Source: Methylomicrobium sp. wino1 (lineage in GTDB: Bacteria > Pseudomonadota > Gammaproteobacteria > Methylococcales > Methylomonadaceae). Taken from it: 64,000 nt of DNA. The notes below the pieces were generated by a model, which was not told the DNA's origin, did no database searches, and saw only the letters and a list, made by a program, of their open reading frames with translations. Positions within the stretch are counted from its first letter, which is position 1. Each line of letters opens with the position of its first letter. The position numbers were made by a program, and so were the translations under genes. The stretch covers positions 2,666,001 through 2,730,000 of the forward strand of contig NZ_CP024202.1 of NCBI RefSeq assembly GCF_003932755.1, read 5' to 3'. Below are positions 34,974-44,051 of this stretch, in pieces.

Positions 34974-35294
34974 CGGCTTATTTTAGGCAATGCTATGTAA
35001 ATGGTTTAAGGAAAAAGGGCCTTTGCGGCATATTAATTAAACACTCGATAATTACGCTTATTAAATTTTGGCACCGCTTGGTTAGGAAATATTCCTGTTG
35101 ATAAGGGTTGTGGACTATGCAAGCAATCAGTAAAGACAATTGTCATATGAATTGAAATATAATACCGATTTTGGCACACTAGAGTAAAAAAGAAATCGGA
35201 GATTTCTTTTTTACATGTCTATCGAACGAGCGTAGGTAAAATTAGGGTTTTCTCATCCTATTTGGTTTTATATTACTTTTAACGAATTATTAAT
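34974..35294. other. Intergenic region between divergent motA-like and uvrY genes
   Basis: AT-rich and without a gene. The strong palindrome at 35184-35214 is its main feature. Confidence 0.6.
35184..35214. terminator. Perfect 14-bp palindrome with A/T tracts
   Basis: GTAAAAAAGAAATC and GATTTCTTTTTTAC flank GGA. It looks like a bidirectional intrinsic terminator, yet it lies 80 bases upstream of the uvrY start where no gene ends. It may end a short leader RNA or act as an attenuator. Confidence 0.5.
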
Positions 35295-35936
35295 ATGATA
35301 AAAGTGTTGCTTGTTGATGATCATGAAATTGTTCGTTCCGGAGTTGAAGCGCTTTTGAACAAGGCTAGCGATATCCAGGTCGTGGCGGTGGCAAAAACCG
35401 GTGAGGAGAGCGTCGTGGCGGTGACAAAATTGCACCCCGATGTAGTGGTCATGGATATCAGCATGCCGGGTATTGGTGGCATTGAAGCTTGTCGGCGAAT
35501 TCTACAAGATAATCCGGATATGAAGATTATTGTACTGTCTGTTTGTAACGATGGGCCGATACCCTTGCAGTTGTTGAAAATGGGTGTGTTAGGCTTTATT
35601 TCCAAAAGTTCGCCGGTCGATGAAATGGTCGCCGCGATTCGAAAAATTATGGCTGGGCAGCGTTATTTGTGCGCGGAGGTGGCCAATAATTTAGCATTCA
35701 TGAAGTTGCCCGGTAATGATTCGCCCTTCTCCAAGCTTTCCCAAAGGGAGTCGGAAGTGGTTTCGTTGATCCTGCAAGGCAAAACGATAAAAGAAATGTC
35801 GGGTATGCTGACGCTTAGCGATAAAACGATTAACACTTACCGCTATCGGCTTTACGATAAATTAAAAGTGAAGAACGATGTCGAATTAACGCGCCTTGCC
35901 ATCAAATTCGATTATTTTGATTCCGCATCGATTTGA
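35295..35936 (+). CDS. uvrY: GacA/UvrY-type LuxR response regulator
   Basis: A 213-residue two-component regulator. The receiver domain (1-120) has DDH at 8-10, the phosphorylated Asp54 in VVVMDISMPG and the Lys in GFISKSSPVDEM. A LuxR helix-turn-helix (about 145-210) reads LSQRESEVVSLILQGKTIKEM then DKTINTYRYRLYDKLKVKND. GacA/UvrY activates small RNAs that titrate CsrA/RsmA. No partner kinase is adjacent, as is usual for this family. The N-terminal sequence supports the GacA subgroup; other NarL-type regulators are less likely. Confidence 0.85.
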   Translation: MIKVLLVDDHEIVRSGVEALLNKASDIQVVAVAKTGEESVVAVTKLHPDVVVMDISMPGIGGIEACRRILQDNPDMKIIVLSVCNDGPIPLQLLKMGVLGFISKSSPVDEMVAAIRKIMAGQRYLCAEVANNLAFMKLPGNDSPFSKLSQRESEVVSLILQGKTIKEMSGMLTLSDKTINTYRYRLYDKLKVKNDVELTRLAIKFDYFDSASI

Positions 35937-35966
35937 GCGATACGGAATCATGGGGAAGAGGACGGT

Positions 35967-36192
35967 TATACTCATCGTAGATCAAAATTCGGCACCGGGG
36001 AGACCGTCAAAGGACGCCGTAAACCCAGCACCTAAATTATCCAAGACAATTAACCATGTCCAATGGGCTATGGAATTTAGGTGCTGGGTAAATACGTCCA
36101 TGCTCTATGCCAGCATTCATTCTGGCATAGCCTTTACCGATCACCCCGGCGCCTCCTTAAGCATCGCCGAAATTTGAAGTGCGAAATGTATA
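35967..36192. repeat. MITE-like element, family TATACTCATCG, second copy
   Basis: Ends as in 24412-24586 (TATACTCATCGTAGATCAAA and CCGAAATTTGAAGTGCGAAA). Inside, CCCAGCACCTAAATT pairs with AATTTAGGTGCTGGG and ATGCCAGCATTC with TTCTGGCATAG. It fills the whole space between uvrY and the 3' end of the convergent mtdB-like gene. Confidence 0.8.
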
Positions 36193-36193
36193 T

Positions 36194-37090
36194 TTATAAA
36201 ATTTCCCTGGCTTTGGCAAAGGCATTTCTGAAGTCTAAAAATAAAGGTTTATCGGTAGTCAGCATCGATTCTAACAGCAGGTGTTGTAACTGATATTTAA
36301 TATTACCGACGGCCAGTGCGCCGACGCCGCTTGCGTTAGGTGCGTGTTCCATAAGGTTGCCAAAATCATTGAGTTTTATGCCTTCGATTCCGGCCGGTGG
36401 TACCGCATTGACGTCTCCGGCAACTTTGAGTCGTTGAGCATGGCTCAGTACTTTACTGTTAATGACTTGTATTCCGGCTTTCGCTGTACAGAAGATGACA
36501 TCGGCATCGGCGATCAGTTTGGCTTTTTCTTCGTCGGACGAAGCGCTGGCACCTTTTAGATTGGATTTGAAGCGTCTGTTGTATTCTTTAGCCAAATCAT
36601 TGGCGGTTTCGGCTGAAAGATGATCGACCAAAATCGTTTCGGCACCTTCGAGGGAGGCAATAACACCGGTGGCAATCCCGACTGGTCCGGTGCCGCCGAA
36701 CACCAATGCTTTGGCGTCTTTCAAGTCAAGGTTATGCTTGGTTTTGAGTTCTTTCTCGACGCAACCTACCAATGCTGCGGCGGTTGTGAATGCACCGCTG
36801 GGATCGGCGAACACTGAAATTTCAAAAGGGGGAACCATCGCTTGTTCTGCGGCGCTCAGCATGTCTATTGCCAGGCCGATATCCCGTCCTCCGATAAACA
36901 GACCGGTGCGCTTCACACCGTTGGGACCCCTGGAAAAAATGGCATCTTGCGTCAATCCGTGAACGCCGTCCAGTTTGACATTGCTGTAAGGTATTAAAAC
37001 ATCGAATCCCGCGTCCAAAGCCATATTGACATCGAAAGGGCTATTATTGGGCATCGGGTCCAGCATATGCAGGATGCTGCGCTTCTCCAT
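36194..37090 (-). CDS. MtdB-like methylene-H4MPT dehydrogenase, paralogue 2
   Basis: A 298-residue protein of the MtdB family, which oxidises methylene-tetrahydromethanopterin with NAD(P) in formaldehyde oxidation. It starts MEKRSILHMLDPMPNNSPFDVNMALDAGF. A Rossmann motif ALVFGGTGPVGIATGVIASLEGA is near residue 128 and VAGDVNAVPPAGIEG near 230, both strongly MtdB-like. It is 24 bases downstream of a second MtdB gene on the same strand. The two differ clearly in sequence, so this is an old duplication rather than a recent one; one copy may differ in cofactor or substrate. Confidence 0.88.
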   Translation of the reverse strand: MEKRSILHMLDPMPNNSPFDVNMALDAGFDVLIPYSNVKLDGVHGLTQDAIFSRGPNGVKRTGLFIGGRDIGLAIDMLSAAEQAMVPPFEISVFADPSGAFTTAAALVGCVEKELKTKHNLDLKDAKALVFGGTGPVGIATGVIASLEGAETILVDHLSAETANDLAKEYNRRFKSNLKGASASSDEEKAKLIADADVIFCTAKAGIQVINSKVLSHAQRLKVAGDVNAVPPAGIEGIKLNDFGNLMEHAPNASGVGALAVGNIKYQLQHLLLESMLTTDKPLFLDFRNAFAKAREIL

Positions 37091-37114
37091 AGGATTTCCT
37101 CTTAATATAAATCG

Positions 37115-38023
37115 TTAAGCGTTGGCTTTGATGAAGTCCCGGGCAACTTCGAATGCATGGGTAAAATGCAAGTAGACCGGTTTTTCGGCATCGAGCATGA
37201 TCTTGAGCAGTTTGTTTTGCGCTTGGTATTTGACATTGCCGATAGCCAGTGCGCCAATGCCGACCGCGCCGCTTTTCGATCCGGGCAGAGGTGTGCCGTT
37301 ATGGAATGCGTCGAGTCCGGCGATTCCTGATGGCGGAACGGCGTTGACATCGGCCGCGACTTTTAATTGCGGCGCCGAAGCGATCAATTCTGCACTTAGG
37401 AGTTCGATGCCGGCGGCTCCTGTCGCGAAGACGACATCGGCAGTTTTCATTAATTCGGCTTTGTCGGCATCTGCTCCTGCGGAAATTTGTATGGTGCCTT
37501 CGCCGAATTCGTTGCTGCAAAGTTCCGCAATACGCTGGGCTTTATCGAGTTGGCGCCCGATGATTCTGACGTTTGCGCCGGCCTGAGCGGCGATAACGGC
37601 AGCTGCTTGACCCACCGGTCCGGTACCGCCTAAGGCAAGTACGTTTTTGCCTTCAAGGGTGGTGTTGAAGGTTTTTTGCAGTTCGTGTTCGACTGCTGCG
37701 ACCATGCCGGCTGCCGTTGTAAATGCTCCGCTCGGGTCGGCGAAAACGGAGACTTCAAAAGGTGGGACCATTGAGTTCTTGGCGGTTTTAAGCATATCTA
37801 GCGCTTGTTTGGTATCCCTGCCGCCGATAAAAATGCCGGTTTTTTTCAAGCTTTTAGGGCTGCGTGAAAAAATAGCATCTTGGACTAAGCCGCGTACTTC
37901 GCTGGGTTCTACATTGATGTAAGGTATTGCCGAAACCCAGCCCGCGTCGAGCGCCATATTGACGTCGAACGGACTTAGGTTTTTAGCGGTTGTGAGCATA
38001 TGTAAAATAAATGGTTTTTCCAC
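37115..38023 (-). CDS. mtdB: MtdB methylene-tetrahydromethanopterin dehydrogenase
   Basis: A 302-residue enzyme of the H4MPT-linked formaldehyde oxidation pathway in methylotrophs. It starts MEKPFILHMLTTAKNLSPFDVNMALDAGW; shared family blocks are SVFADPSGAFTTAAGMV, the nucleotide-binding VLALGGTGPVGQAAAVIAAQAGA, VAADVNAVPPSGIAGLD and GIGALAIGNVKYQAQ. These match MtdB of Methylobacterium closely in pattern and are unlike MtdA, which lacks the ILHML(T/D)...SPFDVNMA start. It is first of a two-gene unit with the paralogue at 36194. An AAGGAGGGG stretch just upstream of the ATG is a strong ribosome site. Confidence 0.92.
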   Translation of the reverse strand: MEKPFILHMLTTAKNLSPFDVNMALDAGWVSAIPYINVEPSEVRGLVQDAIFSRSPKSLKKTGIFIGGRDTKQALDMLKTAKNSMVPPFEVSVFADPSGAFTTAAGMVAAVEHELQKTFNTTLEGKNVLALGGTGPVGQAAAVIAAQAGANVRIIGRQLDKAQRIAELCSNEFGEGTIQISAGADADKAELMKTADVVFATGAAGIELLSAELIASAPQLKVAADVNAVPPSGIAGLDAFHNGTPLPGSKSGAVGIGALAIGNVKYQAQNKLLKIMLDAEKPVYLHFTHAFEVARDFIKANA

Positions 38024-38421
38024 GGGTTCCCCCCTCCTTAAAATTCAGCACATCAGTATAAAAGAAAACAAAGCATTTTAAAAATGGCTAGCGCTTTTTG
38101 TGAGCAATTCTCAGTTTGAGAAATTTCTCCGTGTTCAGGGTGCGGGGTATGCCTGTCGAGGAACGCCGTAAACCTATCCATGGGGGCTTGGCGGCGGCTC
38201 CCTGCCGCCGACATCCTCGCCAAGCACACTCCGCACCCTTTTTTATTCTCAAATTGGGAATTGCTGGCTTTTTGTGAACGGTGAATAGCGACTGAGTATT
38301 TAAAACATTGGTGTAGTTTGGGTGATTGGAGGCTTTGTCGTGACCGGGTTGATAATGGCGATGCCTCTTAATGTCACAGCCGGTATAATTGATGTTGAAT
38401 CGAAAATCAATCTGATGAACC
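38024..38421. other. Intergenic region between divergent mtdB and cyclo-ligase genes
   Basis: The region is dominated by the element 38103-38265. The remainder is probably promoter sequence for mtdB and for the cyclo-ligase gene; no specific site is clear. Confidence 0.6.
38103..38265. repeat. MITE-like element with GGCTTGGCGGCGGC core
   Basis: Ends AGCAATTCTCAGTTTGAGAA and TTCTCAAATTGGGAATTGCT are inverted repeats (18 of 20 paired). The core reads TGTCGAGGAACGCCGTAAAC, CCATGGGGGCTTGGCGGC and GCCGCCGACATCCTCG. A similar core in inverted orientation, with unrelated ends, occurs in 61586-61772. Confidence 0.75.
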
Positions 38422-39024
38422 ATGATGCATATTGAAAAAGTCCAACAACGCCGAAAGGCATATGATGCTCGAAATGCTCAGAACGATAAGGACGCAGTGA
38501 GTCGGAGGATAGTCGATAAATTTCTTGAGCATGCGTCTTATCGGCAGGCCATGACAGTCATGTTTTATTTACATTGCCGATCCGAAGTTAGGACACGCGA
38601 CAGGGTTCGCGAACAGTTGTCGGGCGATAAGCAGGTGGTTGTACCTTATTGCACCAAAGATGCCGATGGTCAAAACCGGTTGGGTCTTTGGCGGCTCGAG
38701 GACTTGCAAGAATTACAGCCTGGGACGTGGGGCATACTCGAACCGCCGAAGGAACGGTGGGGGGAACACGGAAAGGAAATCGCGCCCGAAACTTTGGATT
38801 TGGTCATGGTTCCGGGTGTTGCTTTCGATAAAAGAGGTGGGCGCTTGGGCAACGGCGCCGGTTATTACGATCGTTTATTAAAAAGCGTCAGAAAAGATAC
38901 AGTGTTAATCGGCGTCTGTTTCGAAGCGCAAATAATGCCTGAAATCGTCATGGAGGCGCATGATATTTATATGGATTTTGTAATAACCGAAGCTGCAATT
39001 TATAAGGGTAAGGGCAGGTTTTGA
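38422..39024 (+). CDS. 5-formyltetrahydrofolate cyclo-ligase
   Basis: A 200-residue enzyme converting 5-formyl-THF to 5,10-methenyl-THF with ATP. The family signature appears as DLVMVPGVAFDKRGGRLGNGAGYYDRLL near residue 130 in two stretches. The early part (QQRRKAYDARNAQNDKDAVSRRI) and VMFYLHCRSEVRT also fit. Two start codons in a row exist (MMH); either is possible. It overlaps the downstream nspC region and lies divergent to mtdB, so both C1-carrier genes share one intergenic region. Confidence 0.92.
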   Translation: MMHIEKVQQRRKAYDARNAQNDKDAVSRRIVDKFLEHASYRQAMTVMFYLHCRSEVRTRDRVREQLSGDKQVVVPYCTKDADGQNRLGLWRLEDLQELQPGTWGILEPPKERWGEHGKEIAPETLDLVMVPGVAFDKRGGRLGNGAGYYDRLLKSVRKDTVLIGVCFEAQIMPEIVMEAHDIYMDFVITEAAIYKGKGRF

Positions 39025-39026
39025 CA

Positions 39027-40178
39027 ATGCAATGGACGCGACTAAAGGGGCAGCTTGCTGAAACTCCTGCCTATGTTTACGACCTTGATGCGATCGAAAC
39101 AACGTTGCAGACCCTGAGCAATCTTCGCGATCGATCAGGTTGTAAGGTTTTATATTCTGTTAAGTCTTTGCCTTTTTTGCCGATTTTGCAAAAAATGCGG
39201 CCTCATCTCGACGGCTTTTCGGTGAGCTCTTTGTTTGAAGCGAGGTTGGCTTCTGAAGTATTGGCAGAAAAAGGTTCGGTGCATTTAACCACGCCCGGTA
39301 TTCGAGCGAACGAAGTCGAAGAGTTGGCGCGGATTTGCACGCATGTCAGTTGCAATTCCTATCGTCAGCTGGATTTATTTGTAAAGAATTCGGAACAAGG
39401 TGCTTCGGTCGGTTTGCGTTTGAATCCTAAGCTGTCGTTCTTGGATGATCGGCGCTACGATCCATGTCGGCCATATTCGAAACTCGGCATCGATTTGGAG
39501 GGGTTGGATATGAATGCCCTGAGCGGTCGGATTAAAGGATTGCATTTCCATAACATCTTTTCGGCATCGGACTTCGACCCGCTGATTCAAACCTTGACGG
39601 CGATAAGAAATCGGCTCGGCAACGTATTTTCTAGGTTGGAATGGTTGAATCTCGGCGGAGGTTATTTATACGATCAAATCGGGCAGTTCGATATTTTTAT
39701 CGATTCGGTCAAGCAATTGCGCAAGGAATTCGGACTCGAAGTATTGATTGAGCCGGGCAAGGCCTTGGTTGGAAGGGCCGGCTATTTGGCGACTTCGGTC
39801 GTCGATTGTTTCGTCAGCGACGGCAAATCCATCGCGGTATTGGATACCTCGGTCAATCATCATCCCGAAGTCTTCGAATACCAATGGCATCCGCCGTTGC
39901 TTGAGCATTGCCCTAATGGGCGGTATTCGGCGATTTTGGCGGGATCGACATGTCTGGCCGGAGACATTTTCGGAGAATATCGTTTCGATCGACCGTTGAA
40001 AGAGGGCGATCGATTGGTGTTTTCGGATGCCGGCGCCTATGCCTTGGTTAAAGCGCATCGTTTCAACGGTTATAATCTACCGGATATATACGGCATGACT
40101 TCGGGAAATGTATTTTTGCTGAAGCGCCATACCTATCAACATTATTACGATCAGTGGTCGGGGCTTGTGCCGGCTTAA
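39027..40178 (+). CDS. nspC: Carboxynorspermidine decarboxylase
   Basis: A 383-residue PLP enzyme of the alanine-racemase-fold decarboxylases making norspermidine or spermidine through the carboxyspermidine route. The PLP lysine is in KVLYSVKSLPFLPIL near residue 45; HFHNIF, LNLGGGYLYDQIG, LIEPGKALVGRAG and AGSTCLAGDIFGEY follow. The ATG at 39027 is preferred over the TTG at 39021 that overlaps the previous stop. The partner carboxynorspermidine synthase is not in the window. Confidence 0.93.
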   Translation: MQWTRLKGQLAETPAYVYDLDAIETTLQTLSNLRDRSGCKVLYSVKSLPFLPILQKMRPHLDGFSVSSLFEARLASEVLAEKGSVHLTTPGIRANEVEELARICTHVSCNSYRQLDLFVKNSEQGASVGLRLNPKLSFLDDRRYDPCRPYSKLGIDLEGLDMNALSGRIKGLHFHNIFSASDFDPLIQTLTAIRNRLGNVFSRLEWLNLGGGYLYDQIGQFDIFIDSVKQLRKEFGLEVLIEPGKALVGRAGYLATSVVDCFVSDGKSIAVLDTSVNHHPEVFEYQWHPPLLEHCPNGRYSAILAGSTCLAGDIFGEYRFDRPLKEGDRLVFSDAGAYALVKAHRFNGYNLPDIYGMTSGNVFLLKRHTYQHYYDQWSGLVPA

Positions 40179-40201
40179 ACTATCGACAGGAGAAAAATCA
40201 C

Positions 40202-41197
40202 ATGAAGGCAGTTTTAATGACCGGAGCCGGCGGCCCCGAGGTGTTGCAATGGACGGATATCGCAGAGCCGAATATCGTTGAACCGACCGAATTGAAAGTC
40301 AGGCTCAAGGCGGCCGGCATTAATCCGATCGATACCAAGGTTAGAAGTAACGGTTTGTTTTATCCGGACGCCTTGCCGGCAGTACTAGGTTGCGACGGTG
40401 CCGGCGTTGTTGTCGAAGTGGGCGCCGAGGTACAAAATTTCAAGCCCGGCGATGAAGTTTGGTTTTGTAATGGAGGGTTGGGGCGGGAGCCTGGCAATTA
40501 TGCAGAATATACCGTGCTCGATAGCCGTTGGGTCGCGCTGAAGCCTAGGTCTTTGTCATTCGTCGAGGCGGCGGCTTTGCCATTGGTGTTGATTACCGCG
40601 TGGGGTGCGTTATTCGATCGCGGCGGTTTGCAGGCAGGCCAAACCGCCTTGGTTCATGCCGGGGCCGGCGGCGTCGGTCATGTCGCGATACAATTGGCTA
40701 AATTAGAAGGAGCCGAGGTTCTAACGACGGTAAGTTCTGAATCGAAAGCTGATTTTGTCTTAAGCCTAGGCGCGGATCAAGCAATCGATTATCGTCAATG
40801 CAACTTCGCCGAAAGAGTTAATGAATTAACCGGCGGGCGAGGGGCCGATGTCGTTTTGGATACGGTCGGACCCGAAGTGTTCAAGGATAGCATCGAAGCC
40901 ACTGCGCATTTCGGAAGTTTGGTCACGCTGCTTGACCCCGGAGCCTTGAATTGGTCGGAAGCGCGGATGCGCAATCTCAAAATCGGTTTCGAATTGATGT
41001 TGACGCCGATGTTGCGAGGTTTGGATTCGGCGCGCGATAAGCATGTCGAAATCCTCAATCGTTGCGCCGAATTTATCGAATCCGGACATTTGCGAGGGGT
41101 TGTCGCGCATTGCTTATCGCTAGACCAAGCGGCAGAAGCGCATCGCTTGATCGGAGAAGGGCATACGCAGGGCAAGATAGTATTAGAAATAATTTAA
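40202..41197 (+). CDS. Zinc-independent MDR-family quinone/alkene oxidoreductase
   Basis: A 331-residue medium-chain dehydrogenase/reductase. The start MKAVLMTGAGGPEVLQWTDIAEP at 40202 has ACAGGAG upstream, while the longer frame from 40154 lies inside nspC. The GroES-like half carries AAGINPIDTKVR and VLGCDGAGVVVEVG; the NAD(P) motif is VHAGAGGVGHVAIQLAKLEGA near residue 152. It lacks the Cys/His zinc ligands of alcohol dehydrogenases, so it is closer to NADPH:quinone reductase. Substrate unknown. It is 23 bases after nspC and convergent with the HDOD gene. Confidence 0.88.
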   Translation: MKAVLMTGAGGPEVLQWTDIAEPNIVEPTELKVRLKAAGINPIDTKVRSNGLFYPDALPAVLGCDGAGVVVEVGAEVQNFKPGDEVWFCNGGLGREPGNYAEYTVLDSRWVALKPRSLSFVEAAALPLVLITAWGALFDRGGLQAGQTALVHAGAGGVGHVAIQLAKLEGAEVLTTVSSESKADFVLSLGADQAIDYRQCNFAERVNELTGGRGADVVLDTVGPEVFKDSIEATAHFGSLVTLLDPGALNWSEARMRNLKIGFELMLTPMLRGLDSARDKHVEILNRCAEFIESGHLRGVVAHCLSLDQAAEAHRLIGEGHTQGKIVLEII

Positions 41198-41213
41198 CTG
41201 GTGGAATGGCGCG

Positions 41214-42083
41214 TTACCGGTGCGGGTAAAATATGTTGAAAATCTCCTCGAATTGATCGTGGACTTTGTCGATAATATCGCTTAATTGCTCGTCGGAAAT
41301 ACCGACTACCGATAGGTCGGTTACAGTATCGAAAAAGGCCATTTTAGCGATCCGGTTGGCCGATCTAACAATAGCGGCCGCGGTTTGATAACGGCCGGTG
41401 CGGTCGGGGTGGGCATGCAAGGCAATCGTTTCGCTGATGATTTCAGGTAACTTCCATAATTTGGCGAGTTCCGCTCCGGTTTCATAATGATCGAAACCGA
41501 TTAGGCTTCGTTCGGTTTCGATTTCATCGGCATCGGCATTGGTCGATTCGACTAGTAGTCCGACTTCTCGGGCTAATTCGGGAATGCGTCGATAAAATAC
41601 CAGTTTGCCGATTTCATGTAGTAATCCGCAAATAAAAATAGCTTCGTCGTTTTCGTCAGTGTCCCAATAGGCTGTTAGTTCTTTAGCGGTTAATGCGCTT
41701 CTTAGGCTCATCGCCCAAAAGTCATGCATGGACAGCATGCCGTTCGGTAGCATCGAGAACCGGTCTATGATCAATGTGCTCAAGACTAAGTTCTGAAGTT
41801 CTTGCGTGCCGATCAACGTGATGGCATGGCTGATCGTGACGATGCGGGATGGGAAGCCGAAAAAAGCGCTATTGACCAATTTCAATAAGCGTATCGATAA
41901 AGCCGGGTCCTTTTCGATAATTTTGCCGGCGTCGATGATCGATTTATACGGATCTTCAAGCGTTTTTTTTAGCTCGAAATAAATCGCCGGCGGCGATGTT
42001 AATTGAAGATCGCCTTTCAATAAATCGGCTGCGGTTAAATTAGGCGGTTCGGAATGCGGCATTGGCAAAACGGATTTCTTCAT
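41214..42083 (-). CDS. HDOD-domain signalling protein
   Basis: A 289-residue cytoplasmic protein. The HDOD domain covers roughly residues 20-215: DPALSIRLLKLVNSAFFGFPSRI, TISHAITLIGTQELQNLVLS, then ICGLLHEIGKLVFYRRIPEL and GFDHYETGAELAKLWKLPE, retaining some HD-type His residues. HDOD proteins act as regulators, often linked to c-di-GMP or chemotaxis signalling rather than hydrolysis. The divergent neighbour at 42213 is a GGDEF-EAL protein, supporting a link to c-di-GMP. Confidence 0.88.
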   Translation of the reverse strand: MKKSVLPMPHSEPPNLTAADLLKGDLQLTSPPAIYFELKKTLEDPYKSIIDAGKIIEKDPALSIRLLKLVNSAFFGFPSRIVTISHAITLIGTQELQNLVLSTLIIDRFSMLPNGMLSMHDFWAMSLRSALTAKELTAYWDTDENDEAIFICGLLHEIGKLVFYRRIPELAREVGLLVESTNADADEIETERSLIGFDHYETGAELAKLWKLPEIISETIALHAHPDRTGRYQTAAAIVRSANRIAKMAFFDTVTDLSVVGISDEQLSDIIDKVHDQFEEIFNIFYPHR

Positions 42084-42212
42084 TATACTTGTTAAAGTTT
42101 TGACATTTTATAGTGTATTGCAGTCAAGCTTAGGTGAGGCTTGCGATAAATCAAGGGCTTCATAGAGAAATAGTCCGAATCGCAAACCGTCAAGCATTTA
42201 ACACTTCAACCA

Positions 42213-44051
42213 GTGAATACGATGTTAAGTAACTCTCAGCGACAAAGTAAAATCATTATTGCCGGAATGGATCAGAAAACTGTCGCGCAAATTGAAACGA
42301 TTTTGATACACAAAGGGTTTTCTAATTTTGCGATTGCCACTGAATGCGGCGATATTTATCGCATCATTCGACCCTATGTAGACAATGCCGAAGAGTTAGG
42401 CTTGATTATCATCGATGAAGACTTGCCTGGCGGACATATTAGAGATATGTGTCATTCACTTTCGGGTGAACAAGCGGGCGTTTTTTTGCCTTTTATTATT
42501 CTTAAAAATGAACGTCCAAGTGAAACATCCAATGCTTCGGCTTCGCTGTCGCTGATCTACGAGCTATGTAAGCCGCTTCGTGAGTCGGAGCTCGTTATTT
42601 TAGTAGAAATGTTGTTACTGCTAAAAATTGAGCGGTTTATGCGATATCAGCAGCAGGAAATCCTTATCAACGAGTTGGCTACGCGGAGGTTGCTCGATGC
42701 CAAATTAAAATATCTGGTTGCTCATGATGAATTGACAGGGTTGATGAATAGAACGCAATTAGAAAACTATATTCGTTTGAGTTTGACACGGAACCAAAAG
42801 CTGCAGCAAAACGGAGCATTGTTGTTGATCGATTTGGATCGGTTCGGCTTGATTAACGATTTGGAAGGCTTTGATATGGCCGATAAATTGATAATCGATG
42901 TCGTGGCAACGATTCGAAAGCTGGTGAGGCTCGATGCTTGGTTTGCTCGCATCGACTCGGACGAGTTTTGTCTATATTTCGATAATATATCCGGTCTTCA
43001 GGCTCGCGAAGTTGCCGAGGATATTCGTAAAGGGCTCAATGAAAGCCGGTTTCAAACCGGCAATGTTTGCTACAGTATTACCGCTTCGATCGGCGTCGCA
43101 ACGTTGCAATCGTCGAAAATTATTCAGCACCCCGAAGAGTTGATATCTAGAGCGCATCAAGCCTGTTCCTTGGCAAAACAAAACGGCCGAAATATGGTTT
43201 GGTTTTATAATGAAGAAGATAAAGCCATCAAGGAACGGCATCGCGATGTTTATTGGGTCCCTTTGATCAGGGATGCTTTGTTAATGCAAAATTTCTTTCT
43301 GATGTTTCAACCGGTGGTGAATCTTAGAACCGGTGAGGTCTCGCATTATGAGGTATTGATTAGAATGCGGGGTCATGAAAACAAGGTCATCAGCCCTTCC
43401 GAGTTTATTCCGGTTGCCGAGCGAATGGGTTTAATACACAGTGTCGACTTATGGGTGGTTGAGAATGCGATTGATTTTTTAGCGGCGCTTTCTCCAGAAT
43501 TGTCCAATGTGTCGTTGTCGATCAATTTATCGGGGGTCGCTTTCCAAGACGATACTTTATTGCCGACCATCAAGAGAAAACTGGAGTTGTCTTGGGTCAA
43601 TGCCGAGCGGATTACATTTGAAATCACCGAGACCGCGGCGGTTGATAACTTCGAGCAAACTCGGCAGATGATTAATCAGATCAGAGCTTTGGGTTGTCAT
43701 TTCGCGTTGGACGATTTTGGCGCGGGTTTTTGTTCGTTCAATTATTTGAAGAAGTTTCCTGTCGATTTTGTAAAAATCGATGGGCAATTTATTCGAAATT
43801 TAGTCAATGACGATACCGATCAAGTGCTGGTCAGATCAATGAGCGAAATCGCCAAGCAACTCGGTAAAAAAACGATTGCCGAATTTATCGAGTGTCCGCG
43901 GGTGATTAAAATTCTGATTGATCTAGGTATCGATTATGGTCAAGGCTATATTTTCGGTAAGCCAAGCCAGTTATTGATCGAGCAAGGTTATATTCCTGTG
44001 CAACAACTATTAATAGAAGGCGATAAAAGTAAGCGTTTTCTATATAATTAA
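42213..44051 (+). CDS. c-di-GMP phosphodiesterase with receiver-like, degenerate GGDEF and EAL domains
   Basis: A 612-residue protein; the start is GTG at 42213 or ATG at 42222, neither with a clear ribosome site. Residues about 10-135 resemble a receiver domain (IIIDEDLPGG in the phosphoacceptor position, ELCKPLRESEL). The GGDEF domain (about 165-340) has IDSDEF in place of GGDEF, so cyclase activity is unlikely, although DELTGLMNRTQLE is kept. The EAL domain (about 350-600) keeps YEVLIRM, NLSGVAF, EITETA, LDDFGAGFCSF, VKIDGQFI and YGQGYIFGKP, so phosphodiesterase activity is plausible. The repeat element at 44049 overlaps its stop. Confidence 0.9.
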   Translation: MNTMLSNSQRQSKIIIAGMDQKTVAQIETILIHKGFSNFAIATECGDIYRIIRPYVDNAEELGLIIIDEDLPGGHIRDMCHSLSGEQAGVFLPFIILKNERPSETSNASASLSLIYELCKPLRESELVILVEMLLLLKIERFMRYQQQEILINELATRRLLDAKLKYLVAHDELTGLMNRTQLENYIRLSLTRNQKLQQNGALLLIDLDRFGLINDLEGFDMADKLIIDVVATIRKLVRLDAWFARIDSDEFCLYFDNISGLQAREVAEDIRKGLNESRFQTGNVCYSITASIGVATLQSSKIIQHPEELISRAHQACSLAKQNGRNMVWFYNEEDKAIKERHRDVYWVPLIRDALLMQNFFLMFQPVVNLRTGEVSHYEVLIRMRGHENKVISPSEFIPVAERMGLIHSVDLWVVENAIDFLAALSPELSNVSLSINLSGVAFQDDTLLPTIKRKLELSWVNAERITFEITETAAVDNFEQTRQMINQIRALGCHFALDDFGAGFCSFNYLKKFPVDFVKIDGQFIRNLVNDDTDQVLVRSMSEIAKQLGKKTIAEFIECPRVIKILIDLGIDYGQGYIFGKPSQLLIEQGYIPVQQLLIEGDKSKRFLYN

